Assembly (NCBI RefSeq): GCF_000738675.1
Contig: NZ_JPUX01000001.1
Location: 3,968,001 to 4,032,000 of the forward strand
Source of the DNA: Serratia nematodiphila DZ0503SBS1
GTDB lineage: Bacteria > Pseudomonadota > Gammaproteobacteria > Enterobacterales > Enterobacteriaceae
Reading direction: 5' to 3'
DNA: 64,000 nt
Shown here: in pieces, positions 36,053 through 45,338 of the stretch
Numbering within the stretch: the stretch's first letter is position 1
How the letters are laid out: each line of letters begins with the position of its first letter
The notes under the pieces: generated by a model
What the model was told of the DNA's origin: nothing
What the model saw: the letters and a program-made list of their open reading frames with translations, nothing else
Databases searched by the model: none
Made by a program: the position numbers and the translations under genes

Positions 36053-37812
36053 AAATATCACTAAGCGCGCTGCGCATCATCCATCTCAGTATCGCCATAT
36101 TTATTATTCAACTGTGCTCCTTTTACTTTAGCATCGACGGTGTCGCCACCTCCATCATGAGTGCAATTGTCGTTTCACAGTCTTTTGTCGGCACCCTATA
36201 TCTCAAGGCCAGAAACCGGCTGATCGGCACCGGGTTGGGGATATTGTTCTCTTTTATTGCTGCGTTCCTGTTTCCGGAAAATCCATTCTTTTTCATTGGC
36301 CTCTCGCTTCTGTGGGTAACGACCATGACTGTGGTGTCGAGCTTTGTCATGAGCGAAAATACCTATATATATCAGCTTGCCGGATATACATACGCATTCA
36401 TATCCATCCCGGTACTGGGAGACCCACAGAGGGCATTCCATAACTTAATTTTTCGCGCTACTGATGTCACGATGGGTATGGGGATACTCGTGGTCACTTC
36501 CCTGCTTATGTTTATGCACTACAGCAACTTCAATGTGAACGAGAGGATTCTGTCCATCTATAGAGGCGCGCTGCTACTGCACAAAAAGATCGCCAGAAGG
36601 CAAGAGGTATCTCTCGATGAACTTAAGGGTAACTTCAATAATGTCTCGGAACTTATCGCCAATAAAACCATTATCAAATATGAGTCCGCATTTAGCCTGC
36701 GTTCCGCAAACCTGTTTGACCGCTTTTCCTATGTGGCCCTGATGGCATTTTTCTACGCCAACACACTGCGACACTCGTTGCGTATTGGTGGTGAAATCTC
36801 CGTCAATATTCAGCGCGACTACGACAACATCGTGACCCAATCGGTACGTTATAAAAGAGAGTGGGGAAAATTTCGCGATAAGGCGATTGACCGACCTCAT
36901 CGCTTTCCGGAGTACAAATCGGTTTCCCAAGCGTTACAGCGTGGAATCAGAACCTTGTTGGTATCCGTATTGCTGTTTACGTTGTGGTACCTGTCAGGGT
37001 GGGATGGCGGGAGTGATATGACCATTCTGGGCATTGTCTATATCGTCCTGCTCTCATCTTTCCCTGCCCCCTTGAGTGCAGCCAAAGAGATTTTTAACGG
37101 TACGATCCAGGGCGTCATTGGTGCGTGGATTTATATTCATTTCATCTATGGTTTTAGCTATGCCTATACGCAGCCTGCCATTTACTTCTTTTCTCAACTG
37201 CCATTTATGATTTACGGTGGCAGGCTGCTGGTCGAAAGTAAGACATTCTTAATCGGTATCACCTTCCTGACACAGTTTTACTTCTCTGTTCAACCTTCCA
37301 ACGGTGAGCCGGTCAGTTTCTCCGTCTTTATGCAGAGTTCTCTGGGGGGGATTGCCGGCGTAGGCATTGCAGGCCTGGGGCTGGTTATGCTGTTTCCAGA
37401 AAGCAAAAAAATCAAAAATCGCGATCTGATAAAAGATGCAATAACGCTCATTCTCCAGGACATTAAAAAGGAAAGTTTTGACCTCCATGCCCAGCTAAAA
37501 AGCATGCACGATAAACTGCGCAGAAGTGCAATGTTGATCGCGCACACCCGTGATGACTTTAGCGTTTTAGCCGACCTGATGTCGTTGTACATCATCATGT
37601 GTCATGTAAAATTTCACAGGCTTGAAAATACGCCGCTTTTACCGTTAATCCGTCAGTTGCAGCTGTGGGCCAAAGAGGGCATTCTTCATGTGGACCCAGA
37701 CTGTGCAGGCGCACTACAGGCACAGATAGCAGAAGAGAGTGGTGAGTTGAAGAGAGTTTCCCTGTGTATTCTCTCAATTATAAATGAGATTGGAGCCGTT
37801 TATGAAGAATAA
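36049..37812 (+). CDS. AaeB-like FUSC family inner-membrane efflux protein
   Basis: The 587-residue protein has two blocks of membrane segments (about residues 8-160 and 310-465) separated and followed by soluble helical parts, the arrangement of FUSC/AaeB proteins. The second block contains LSSFPAPLSAAKEIFNGTIQ. E. coli AaeB (655 residues) exports p-hydroxybenzoate and related acids. The start at 36049 overlaps the stop of the fusion protein gene; the in-frame start at 35935 is rejected. No outer-membrane factor gene lies nearby, so a shared TolC-type channel is expected. Confidence 0.82.
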   Translation: MKISLSALRIIHLSIAIFIIQLCSFYFSIDGVATSIMSAIVVSQSFVGTLYLKARNRLIGTGLGILFSFIAAFLFPENPFFFIGLSLLWVTTMTVVSSFVMSENTYIYQLAGYTYAFISIPVLGDPQRAFHNLIFRATDVTMGMGILVVTSLLMFMHYSNFNVNERILSIYRGALLLHKKIARRQEVSLDELKGNFNNVSELIANKTIIKYESAFSLRSANLFDRFSYVALMAFFYANTLRHSLRIGGEISVNIQRDYDNIVTQSVRYKREWGKFRDKAIDRPHRFPEYKSVSQALQRGIRTLLVSVLLFTLWYLSGWDGGSDMTILGIVYIVLLSSFPAPLSAAKEIFNGTIQGVIGAWIYIHFIYGFSYAYTQPAIYFFSQLPFMIYGGRLLVESKTFLIGITFLTQFYFSVQPSNGEPVSFSVFMQSSLGGIAGVGIAGLGLVMLFPESKKIKNRDLIKDAITLILQDIKKESFDLHAQLKSMHDKLRRSAMLIAHTRDDFSVLADLMSLYIIMCHVKFHRLENTPLLPLIRQLQLWAKEGILHVDPDCAGALQAQIAEESGELKRVSLCILSIINEIGAVYEE

Positions 37813-38602
37813 AAACTACCATAATTCGCTGCTGGAAGGATTAAAGATATCCGATGAATATATTAGCGTACTTAGCGCTTCTCTAACGGCAAACACCGAA
37901 GTGGTACTGCATAAACACGATTGGGGTCAGCTTAATGTCATCAATATTGGCGTTATGGAGATCAACATTAACAATGAGGAAAGCCTCATCGCGCCCTGGC
38001 AATACTCAGTGTGGATCCCCCCTGGCATTCTGCATTCCAGCTATAACGAGAAAAATACGGACTACTGCTCAATCTCGATTCCCGCTAAATATTGCCATCG
38101 TTTATCTGCCACGCCGTGCATTATTGAGGTTTCAGAAATAAATCGAGCTATCATTAACGACCTCTTAGACCGTCACGTGGACATCCTGGCCAATGATAAA
38201 GATCTCAATCTTTCGAATGTCATTATCGACCAACTGGAAGAGAGCTCAAAAAGGCTAACTTACTTGCCGAGCACTACAGATAAATATATAAGCCCGATCA
38301 TTGAATACCTGCACAATAATCCGGGTGATAACTGTACGCTGCAGCAGTGGGGTAAGAAAGTCTTCGCCTCAGAAAAAACGCTCTCCAGAAGATTTAACGA
38401 GAAATTACACATGCCATTTCGTGAATGGCGTTCGCGCCTGCGTTTTATCCACTCACTGTCTTTGTTGAAAACCAGTATGACCATTCAAGAAATCGCCTGG
38501 CAATTAGGATATGGGAATCCATCTTCCTTTATTATCATGTTTGAGAAAATATCTGGAACCACACCTGACCGATATCGTAAAAATCTCTTTATTCAGCCAT
38601 AG
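37802..38602 (+). CDS. AraC family transcriptional regulator with cupin domain
   Basis: The 266-residue protein has an N-terminal cupin sensor (HKHDWGQLNVINIGVMEI, then WIPPGILHSSYNE) and a C-terminal double helix-turn-helix (about 180-262; ASEKTLSRRFNEKLHMPFRE and TIQEIAWQLGYGNPSSFI). The cupin-AraC group often controls a neighbouring exporter. GGAG lies 6 bases before the ATG at 37802, which overlaps the end of the pump gene by 11 bases, so it is the last gene of the efflux operon. E. coli aaeXAB uses a LysR regulator (AaeR), so the control here is different. Confidence 0.86.
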   Translation: MKNKNYHNSLLEGLKISDEYISVLSASLTANTEVVLHKHDWGQLNVINIGVMEININNEESLIAPWQYSVWIPPGILHSSYNEKNTDYCSISIPAKYCHRLSATPCIIEVSEINRAIINDLLDRHVDILANDKDLNLSNVIIDQLEESSKRLTYLPSTTDKYISPIIEYLHNNPGDNCTLQQWGKKVFASEKTLSRRFNEKLHMPFREWRSRLRFIHSLSLLKTSMTIQEIAWQLGYGNPSSFIIMFEKISGTTPDRYRKNLFIQP

Positions 38603-38751
38603 ATGACTTTAAAATATCAAAAACAGAAGAAGAATCCTATTCCATATTGACCGTTAATGTTCATCCGATGTCTTCTTTTGTTTATCACAAAGAAAATTTT
38701 TATCGTAAAATATTTACACATTCAAGAAATCATACAAATGGAGAACTTACC

Positions 38752-39009
38752 ATGAAGAAAATAATTATTTTCAGCGCAATCATTTTCTCTGCTGCCAGCA
38801 TGGCTGCGACTGAGGTGACATTTTCAACACCGCTTCCTGCTGGAAAAAATAAAATTGGCAGTGTCAGTTACAGTAATCCTAACGCTTCCACATCAGAGAT
38901 TATCCAGGGGTTATCTGACCAAGCAGATAAAATGGGGGGTGCTTACTTCAAAATAACCTCATTGGAAGTGGCAAGTAATTCACGTGGAACCGCGATTGTT
39001 TATAAATAG
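38752..39009 (+). CDS. BhsA/YdgH-like (DUF1471) periplasmic protein
   Basis: The 85-residue protein has a signal peptide (about 1-19, cut after ASMA) and a mature DUF1471-type domain of about 65 residues: KIGSVSYSNPNASTSEIIQG, DQADKMGGAYFKITSLE. BhsA, McbA and related proteins affect biofilm, stress resistance and outer-membrane permeability. GGAGAACTTACC precedes the ATG. It follows the AraC gene by 149 bases in the same AT-rich segment and may belong to the same regulon. Confidence 0.8.
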   Translation: MKKIIIFSAIIFSAASMAATEVTFSTPLPAGKNKIGSVSYSNPNASTSEIIQGLSDQADKMGGAYFKITSLEVASNSRGTAIVYK

Positions 39010-39211
39010 TTTTTAACCAAGCCAAAAGTTGCTCGTTTAATTTTTATCTATTACACACTCGGAATTGCTGCTAAAAGCGGCCAGCCCTCTGACGATCAAG
39101 ACAACCGTGAGAAAGGCGGTCATAAAGTGAACGGCGGGCGCGCTGGGCCCCGCCGGGCGGATCAGAAAAGGGAGTGCGGGCCGGCGCAAGCCGGCCGGGG
39201 AACGAAGGTGT

Positions 39212-40441
39212 TTACCGCGCCCGCTCGGCGGCCAGCGCCGCGATGCGCATGATCACCGCCACCGCTTGCTCCATGCCCTCCAGCGTCACGAACTCGTGCT
39301 TGCCGTGGTAGTTGTAGCCGCCGGTGAACAGGTTCGGGCACGGCAGGCCGCGGAACGACAGCTGCGCGCCGTCGGTGCCGCCGCGGATCGGCTTCATCAC
39401 CGGTTCGATGTCGCAATCGCGCATCGCCTGCTGCGCCAGCGCGATCACGTGCGGGTGCTCCGCCACCTGTTCGCGCATGTTGTAATAGCTGTCTTCGATG
39501 CTGACTTCGATATAGCAATCGCGCGGCAGGCCTTTGCCGACCTCACGGGCGATGTCCACCATCTTGCGCTTGCGCGCCTCGAACCCTTCGCGCTCGAAGT
39601 CGCGCAGAATGTAGTGCATTTCGGCGCGCTCCACGCTGCCCTTGATGCTGCTGAGATGATAAAAGCCCTGGTAGCCTTCGGTGGTCTCCGCCGCTTCGTC
39701 CGCCGGCAGCGCCTGATGAATGCGGGTGGCCAGCGACAGCGCGTTGACCATCACTCCCTTGGCGCTGCCGGGGTGTACGCTGTTGCCGAGGATTTTGATC
39801 GTCACCGAGGCGGCGTTGAAGTTTTCGCACTCCAGCTCGCCGACGCCGCCGCCGTCCACCGTGTAGGCCCATTCCGCATTGAAGGCCGCCACGTCGAACA
39901 GCTGCGCCCCCTTGCCCACCTCCTCGTCCGGAGTGAAGGCCACGCGGATGTCGCCGTGCGGGATCTTGCGAGCGCGCAGGCGCACCATGGCGGTGAGGAT
40001 CTCGGCGATGCCCGCCTTGTCGTCGGCGCCCAGCAGCGTTTTGCCGTCGGTGGTGATCAGCGTCTGCCCCAGCATCTGGTGCAGGATCGGGAACATCACC
40101 GGCGACAGCACTTCATCACCGATGCCGAGCGCAATGTCGCCGCCGCGATAGTTCTCGACGATCTGCGGATTGACGTGCTTGCCACTGAAATCCGGCGAAG
40201 TATCCAGATGGGCGATGAAACCGACCGCCGGCACCGGCCAGGCGACGTTACCCGGCCAGGTGCCCATCACGCAGCCGTGTTCGCTGAGCGACACCCGCTC
40301 GAAGCCGAGCGCGATCATTTCCTGCTGCAACGCACGCGCCAGCTTCAACTGCCCGTCGGTGCTCGGCACATGCTTTACGTTCGCTTTGGACTGGGTGTCG
40401 AAAGAGACGTAGTTGAAAAAGCGGTCAAGTAATTTGTCCAT
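39212..40441 (-). CDS. pepT: Peptidase T
   Basis: The 409-residue M20-family aminotripeptidase splits the N-terminal residue from tripeptides in the cytoplasm, using two zinc ions. Metal-binding parts are [29 protein letters not shown] and [10 protein letters not shown]; the late [15 protein letters not shown] is also conserved. Length equals E. coli PepT (408). It is divergent from potA, as in E. coli. Confidence 0.96.
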   Translation of the reverse strand: MDKLLDRFFNYVSFDTQSKANVKHVPSTDGQLKLARALQQEMIALGFERVSLSEHGCVMGTWPGNVAWPVPAVGFIAHLDTSPDFSGKHVNPQIVENYRGGDIALGIGDEVLSPVMFPILHQMLGQTLITTDGKTLLGADDKAGIAEILTAMVRLRARKIPHGDIRVAFTPDEEVGKGAQLFDVAAFNAEWAYTVDGGGVGELECENFNAASVTIKILGNSVHPGSAKGVMVNALSLATRIHQALPADEAAETTEGYQGFYHLSSIKGSVERAEMHYILRDFEREGFEARKRKMVDIAREVGKGLPRDCYIEVSIEDSYYNMREQVAEHPHVIALAQQAMRDCDIEPVMKPIRGGTDGAQLSFRGLPCPNLFTGGYNYHGKHEFVTLEGMEQAVAVIMRIAALAAERAR

Positions 40442-40796
40442 GGTAGCGGCCCCTCAGAATATCGCGTTTCATTATGCGGAACCGATCAGGATCAAATATT
40501 GCGTCAGGTCATTTTTAACCAGAATTCGCCAATATCATTAATCTTTGTGATGATTTCTGAGGGGAATAATGCTGTCATCACAGGGTCATTTGTCGCTATC
40601 ATGATGAAAAACGCGGCATCTGGGCCGGATCGGCTTTCAATTCCGGCATTCAGCGTCTATCATGCGCGCTCGAAAAATTTCCATTGGCGTAACTGGTTTG
40701 AGCTTCATTTGATCAGCGGGTATCCCGCAAGCTCCGGCAGTCTTTTCCAGTTACGGTTCTATCTGCATTAGCCCACGGGATAGAGTAATACGATAA
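40442..40796. other. Divergent pepT-potA intergenic region
   Basis: 355 bases contain the promoters of pepT (minus) and potA (plus). A 90-codon plus-strand frame at 40499-40771 has no ribosome binding site or recognisable product and is not accepted as a gene. Confidence 0.5.
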
Positions 40797-41912
40797 ATGA
40801 CTGAGACATCCTCTCCGACTCCCCTTGTTGAACTGCATGCCCTGAGCAAAGCGTTCGATGGCAAAACCATCATTGCCGATCTGGATCTGACGATTAACCA
40901 CGGCGAATTCCTCACCATTCTCGGCCCCTCCGGCTGTGGCAAAACCACGGTGCTGCGCCTGATCGCCGGTCTGGAAGACGCCGATGTGGGCCGCATCGTG
41001 CTCGACGGCCAGGACATCACCGCCATTCCGGCCGAACATCGCCACGTCAACACCGTGTTTCAAAGCTACGCTCTGTTTCCGCACATGTCGGTGTTCGACA
41101 ACGTCGCCTTCGGCCTGCGCATGCAAAAGGTGCCGGCGGCGGAACTGACGCCGCGCGTCGAAGAGGCGCTGCGCATGGTGCAGCTGGACGACTTTGCCAA
41201 GCGGCGGCCGGGCCAGCTCTCCGGCGGCCAACAGCAGCGCGTGGCCATCGCCCGCGCGGTGGTCAACAAGCCGAAGGTGCTGCTGCTGGACGAATCGCTG
41301 TCGGCGCTGGACTACAAGCTGCGCAAGCAGATGCAGAACGAACTGAAAGCGCTGCAGCGCAAACTGGGCATCACCTTCGTGTTCGTCACCCACGATCAGG
41401 AAGAGGCGCTGACCATGTCGGATCGCATCGTGGTGATGCGCGAAGGCCGCATTGAGCAGGACGGCACGCCGCGTGAGATCTACGAAGAGCCGAAGAACCT
41501 GTTCGTCGCCAGCTTCATCGGCGAGATCAACATCTTCGACGCGGTGGTCCTGCAACGCCTCGATCCGCAGCGGGTGCGCGCCAACGTGGAAGGCCGCGAG
41601 TGCGACATCTACGCCGATCTGCCGGTAGAGCCGGGCCAAAAGCTGAAGGTGCTGCTGCGTCCGGAGGATCTGCGGGTGGAAGAAGTGAACGACAGCGCGC
41701 AGCACGACGGGCTGATCGGCTACGTGCGCGAGCGCAACTACAAAGGCATGACGCTGGAATCGGTGGTCGAGCTGGAGAGCGGCAAAACGGTGATGGTCAG
41801 CGAATTCTTCAACGAAGACGATCCGGACGTCGATCACTCGCTCAATCAGAAGATGGCGGTAACCTGGGTTGAAAGCTGGGAGGTGGTGCTGGCCGATGAA
41901 GAAATCGCGTAA
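40797..41912 (+). CDS. potA: Spermidine/putrescine ABC transporter ATPase PotA
   Basis: The 371-residue ATPase has Walker A GPSGCGKT, signature [14 protein letters not shown], Walker [13 protein letters not shown] and a C-terminal TOBE regulatory domain (about 290-360). It powers spermidine-preferring polyamine uptake with PotB, PotC and PotD. The end overlaps potB. The ribosome binding site is weak. The operon order potA-potB-potC is kept, but potD is about 4 kb away. Confidence 0.96.
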   Translation: MTETSSPTPLVELHALSKAFDGKTIIADLDLTINHGEFLTILGPSGCGKTTVLRLIAGLEDADVGRIVLDGQDITAIPAEHRHVNTVFQSYALFPHMSVFDNVAFGLRMQKVPAAELTPRVEEALRMVQLDDFAKRRPGQLSGGQQQRVAIARAVVNKPKVLLLDESLSALDYKLRKQMQNELKALQRKLGITFVFVTHDQEEALTMSDRIVVMREGRIEQDGTPREIYEEPKNLFVASFIGEINIFDAVVLQRLDPQRVRANVEGRECDIYADLPVEPGQKLKVLLRPEDLRVEEVNDSAQHDGLIGYVRERNYKGMTLESVVELESGKTVMVSEFFNEDDPDVDHSLNQKMAVTWVESWEVVLADEEIA

Positions 41913-42756
41913 AGTCTTCCAGAATGTGGTGATCGTCGGCGTCGTCGCCTGGCTGTTGCTGTTCGTGTTCATGCCGAACCTGATGATCATCGGCGCCAGC
42001 TTCCTGACCCGCGACGACGCCAACCTGGTGCAGATGGTGTTCACGCTGGACAACTACCGGCGCTTGTTCGATCCGTTGTACGCCCAGGTGCTGCTGCACT
42101 CGCTGAACATGGCGCTGATCGCCACCCTGTGCTGCCTGGCGATCGGCTATCCGTTCGCCTTTATCCTGGCGCGGTTGCCGCAGAAGGTGCGGCCGCTGCT
42201 GCTGTTTCTGCTGATCGTGCCCTTCTGGACCAACTCGCTGATCCGCATCTACGGCCTGAAGCTGTTTCTCAGCACCCGGGGCTATCTCAACGACGCGCTG
42301 CTGTGGATCGGCGTCATCGACAAGCCGCTGCGCATCATGTACACCTCGGAAGCGGTCGTCCTCGGCCTGGTGTATATCCTGTTGCCGTTTATGGTGATGC
42401 CGCTCTACTCCAGCATCGAAAAGCTCGATAAGTCCTGCCTGGAGGCGGCGCGCGATCTCGGCGCCAGCAAGCTGCAAACCTTTATCCGCATCATCGTGCC
42501 GCTGACCATGCCGGGCATTATCGCCGGCTGCCTGCTGGTGGTGCTGCCGGCGATGGGGCTGTTCTTCGTCGCCGATCTGATGGGCGGCGCCAAAAACCTG
42601 CTGATCGGCAACGTGATTAAAAGCCAGTTCCTCAATATCCGCGACTGGCCGTTCGGCGCGGCCACCAGCATCTGCCTGACGCTGGTGATGGGGCTGTTGC
42701 TGCTGGTTTATTACCGGGCCGCACGCCTGCTGAACAAGAAGGAGGATCTGGCATGA
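41896..42756 (+). CDS. potB: Spermidine/putrescine ABC permease PotB
   Basis: The 286-residue inner-membrane permease has six hydrophobic segments and the EAA loop [22 protein letters not shown] that contacts PotA. The start at 41896 (MKKSRKVFQ) lies inside the end of potA, and the stop overlaps the potC start (ATGA), so translation is probably coupled. Confidence 0.95.
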   Translation: MKKSRKVFQNVVIVGVVAWLLLFVFMPNLMIIGASFLTRDDANLVQMVFTLDNYRRLFDPLYAQVLLHSLNMALIATLCCLAIGYPFAFILARLPQKVRPLLLFLLIVPFWTNSLIRIYGLKLFLSTRGYLNDALLWIGVIDKPLRIMYTSEAVVLGLVYILLPFMVMPLYSSIEKLDKSCLEAARDLGASKLQTFIRIIVPLTMPGIIAGCLLVVLPAMGLFFVADLMGGAKNLLIGNVIKSQFLNIRDWPFGAATSICLTLVMGLLLLVYYRAARLLNKKEDLA

Positions 42757-43535
42757 TCGGACGTCTGCTGCGCGGCGGCTTTATGACGCTGGTATACGCC
42801 TATCTGTATATCCCGATCGTCATCCTGATCGTCAACTCCTTCAACGCCTCGCGCTTCGGCATCAATTGGCAAGGGTTTACCACCAAGTGGTACAGCACCC
42901 TGCTGAATAACGACAGCCTGCTGCAGGCCGCGGGCCACTCGCTGACCATGGCGGTGCTCTCCGCCACCTTCGCCACGCTGATCGGCTCGCTGACCGCGGT
43001 GGCGCTGTACCGCTACCGCTTCCGCGGCAAACCGTTTGTCGGCGGCATGCTGTTCGTGGTGATGATGTCGCCGGACATAGTGATGGCCATCTCGCTGCTG
43101 GTGCTGTTCATGCTGCTGGGCATTTCGCTCGGCTTCTGGTCGCTGCTGTTCTCGCACATCACCTTCTGCCTGCCGTTCGTGGTGGTGACCGTCTACGCGC
43201 GCCTGAAAGGCTTCGACGTGAAGATGCTGGAAGCCGCGCGCGATCTCGGCGCAAGCGAGTTCACCATCCTGCGCAAAATCATCCTGCCGCTGGCGATGCC
43301 GGCGGTGGCGGCCGGTTGGCTGCTGAGCTTCACCCTGTCGATGGACGACGTGGTGGTCTCCTCCTTCGTCACCGGGCCGAGCTACGAGATTTTGCCGCTG
43401 AAGATCTACTCGATGGTGAAAGTCGGCGTCTCGCCGGAGGTCAACGCGCTGGCCACCATTTTGCTGCTGCTGTCGCTGGTGCTGGTGATCGCCAGCCAGT
43501 GGGTGATGCGCGATCGCTCGCCCAAGGCCGAGTAA
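42753..43535 (+). CDS. potC: Spermidine/putrescine ABC permease PotC
   Basis: The 260-residue permease with six membrane segments has the EAA loop [20 protein letters not shown]. It pairs with PotB. In E. coli potD follows immediately; here the stop is followed by a GC-rich stem-loop (43545-43564) and then by an unrelated PTS operon. Confidence 0.95.
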   Translation: MIGRLLRGGFMTLVYAYLYIPIVILIVNSFNASRFGINWQGFTTKWYSTLLNNDSLLQAAGHSLTMAVLSATFATLIGSLTAVALYRYRFRGKPFVGGMLFVVMMSPDIVMAISLLVLFMLLGISLGFWSLLFSHITFCLPFVVVTVYARLKGFDVKMLEAARDLGASEFTILRKIILPLAMPAVAAGWLLSFTLSMDDVVVSSFVTGPSYEILPLKIYSMVKVGVSPEVNALATILLLLSLVLVIASQWVMRDRSPKAE

Positions 43536-43544
43536 CCCTTCCCG

Positions 43545-43564
43545 CCGGGCGCTGCGGCGCCCGG
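43545..43564 (+). terminator. Stem-loop after potC
   Basis: The 8-bp stem CCGGGCGC/GCGCCCGG with loop TGCG starts 10 bases after the potC stop. It has no T run, so it may act as an mRNA-end stabiliser rather than a strong terminator. Confidence 0.5.
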
Positions 43565-43565
43565 T

Positions 43566-43581
43566 TGTGATCCCCTTCACA
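43566..43581. promoter_or_regulatory. Consensus CRP-binding site upstream of the PTS operon
   Basis: TGTGATCCCCTTCACA matches TGTGA-N6-TCACA exactly. Its centre is about 95 bases before the transcription start expected from the promoter at 43635-43663, a position compatible with class I activation. Confidence 0.68.
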
Positions 43582-43634
43582 ACCGGCACCGGTTGTCACT
43601 CCCTGACCATCGGTGCCTATTTCCGCCCCGCCGA

Positions 43635-43663
43635 TTGCAGCGGCGAAAACTTCCCCCTATAAC
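43635..43663 (+). promoter_or_regulatory. Candidate promoter of the PTS operon
   Basis: TTGCAG (43635-43640), a 17-base spacer and TATAAC (43658-43663). The weak -35 fits an activator-dependent promoter. A short hairpin with a T run (43671-43691) follows immediately and may affect early transcription. Confidence 0.5.
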
Positions 43664-43754
43664 TGAATTCAGGCAAGGTGCCTTATTTTTTTCTCGCTTC
43701 CAGGGAGTTTATTCAGCAACGTCGCCATCCATTAAAATATAAAAAGGAACTGCC

Positions 43755-45314
43755 ATGAAAGGTATTATCGATAATATCTTAAGCAAGCTGCAGCTTTTCT
43801 CCAAAGCCATGATGGGGCCGATATTTTTCCTGCCGGTAATCGGTCTGATCCTGGCGCTCAGTTCTATTCTCACCAATGCCACATTAATCAATGAACATTC
43901 CGCCGTCTTCTCTATCGGTAAAATGATCGGCGATACCTTCTGGCCATTATTCGGCAACCTCGGGCTGATTTTCTGCATCGGCATTACCTACGGCCTGGCC
44001 AAAGACAAGAAAAGCGAAGCGGCGCTGGTCGCCGTGATGTGCTTTATCATGTTCCTCGGCGCCAATTCTTCTTATCTGCAATTCAGCGGCCACGTCGCGG
44101 CCAAGATCAACGGCGAATATTACGGCACCGGGCAGACGGAGTTGCTGGGTTTTACCGTGGTGGATATGGGCATTTTCCTCGGTCTTATCCTCGGCGTCAC
44201 CATCGCCTGGGTGCATAACCGCCTGTGCAACGTCGAACTCAACGGCGTGTTCTCGGTCTACGGCGGCGCCAAGCTGGTGCTGATTGCCATGACGCCGATC
44301 ATCATGCTGTACGCCGTCGCCTTCAGCTACCTGTGGCCGGCGATCTCACAGGGCCTGATCGCGCTGACCGGCTTTATGAAAAGCGCCGGCTCGCTCGGGG
44401 TATTCGTCTACGGCTTCTTTGAGAAATTCCTGATCCCCACCGGGCTGCACCACTTTATCTGGTCGCCGTTCCAGCTCACCAGCATCGGCGGTTCGATCGT
44501 GCAGGACGGCCAGACCGTCTCCGGCTCGCAGGCGATTTTCCTGGCCTATATGCGCGACCCGAGCATCTCGCCGCTGATGAACGAAGCGCTGCGCTTCTCA
44601 CAGCAAGGGATGGTGACCATCTTCGGCCTGTCGGGCGCGGCATTGGCTTTCTATCACACCGCCAAGCCGGAAAAGAAAATGCTGGCCAAGGCGATTCTGA
44701 TCCCGGCCATCACCACCTCGATCCTGGTCGGCATCACCGAGCCGATTGAGTTCACTTTCCTGTTCATCTCTCCGCTGCTGTGGGTGATCCATGCCGTGTT
44801 GACCGCGCTGTCGCAGGTGGCCTGCAACCTGTTGCAGGTGCGCCCCTGGGGCGCCAGCGGGCTGGTCGAGTTCCTGGCCTATAACCTGCCGCTGCCGGTT
44901 TCCCTCACCCGCTGGCCGCTGTACGTGGTCATCGGCCTGGTGCAGTTTGCGGTGTATTACCTGGTGTTCAAAACGCTGGTGCTGAAGCTCAATCTGAAGA
45001 CGCCGGGTCGTGAAGATGATCAGGACGTCAGACTCTATTCCAAACAGGATTACCGGAACCGCAAAAATACCCCGGACGAGCCGAGCGGCATCATTATTCG
45101 CGCGCTGGGCGGCAAGGAAAACATTATTTCCGTCGATAACTGCTTTACCCGGCTGCGGGTGGAATTAAAGGATATGACGCGGGTGGATGAGGCCGCGTTA
45201 AAAAGCACCGGCGCCAAAGGCGTAGTGAAGAATCGCCGTGAAGTGCAGGTGATTTACGGCGTCACGGTCGGCAAGGTCAAAAATCAGGTAGAAAAATATT
45301 TAGCGGCACTCTAA
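43755..45314 (+). CDS. PTS glucoside-type transporter, EIICB
   Basis: The 519-residue protein of the glucose-glucoside PTS family has an EIIC membrane domain (about residues 15-415; GITEPIEFTFLFISPLLW is the conserved substrate loop) and a C-terminal EIIB domain (about 435-519) with the phosphorylated Cys in VDNCFTRLRVELKDM. No EIIA domain is present, so phosphate probably comes from the general EIIA-Glc (Crr). The pattern resembles alpha-glucoside types such as GlvCB. It is followed 24 bases later by a GH4 6-phospho-glycosidase, so a phosphorylated glucoside is imported and split. Confidence 0.86.
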   Translation: MKGIIDNILSKLQLFSKAMMGPIFFLPVIGLILALSSILTNATLINEHSAVFSIGKMIGDTFWPLFGNLGLIFCIGITYGLAKDKKSEAALVAVMCFIMFLGANSSYLQFSGHVAAKINGEYYGTGQTELLGFTVVDMGIFLGLILGVTIAWVHNRLCNVELNGVFSVYGGAKLVLIAMTPIIMLYAVAFSYLWPAISQGLIALTGFMKSAGSLGVFVYGFFEKFLIPTGLHHFIWSPFQLTSIGGSIVQDGQTVSGSQAIFLAYMRDPSISPLMNEALRFSQQGMVTIFGLSGAALAFYHTAKPEKKMLAKAILIPAITTSILVGITEPIEFTFLFISPLLWVIHAVLTALSQVACNLLQVRPWGASGLVEFLAYNLPLPVSLTRWPLYVVIGLVQFAVYYLVFKTLVLKLNLKTPGREDDQDVRLYSKQDYRNRKNTPDEPSGIIIRALGGKENIISVDNCFTRLRVELKDMTRVDEAALKSTGAKGVVKNRREVQVIYGVTVGKVKNQVEKYLAAL

Positions 45315-45338
45315 CGCTTTATTAATGGGAGATATCGA

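Noticed and set aside
40499..40771. 90-codon frame in the pepT-potA gap
   Set aside because: Lies over the divergent promoters and has no Shine-Dalgarno sequence or known motif.
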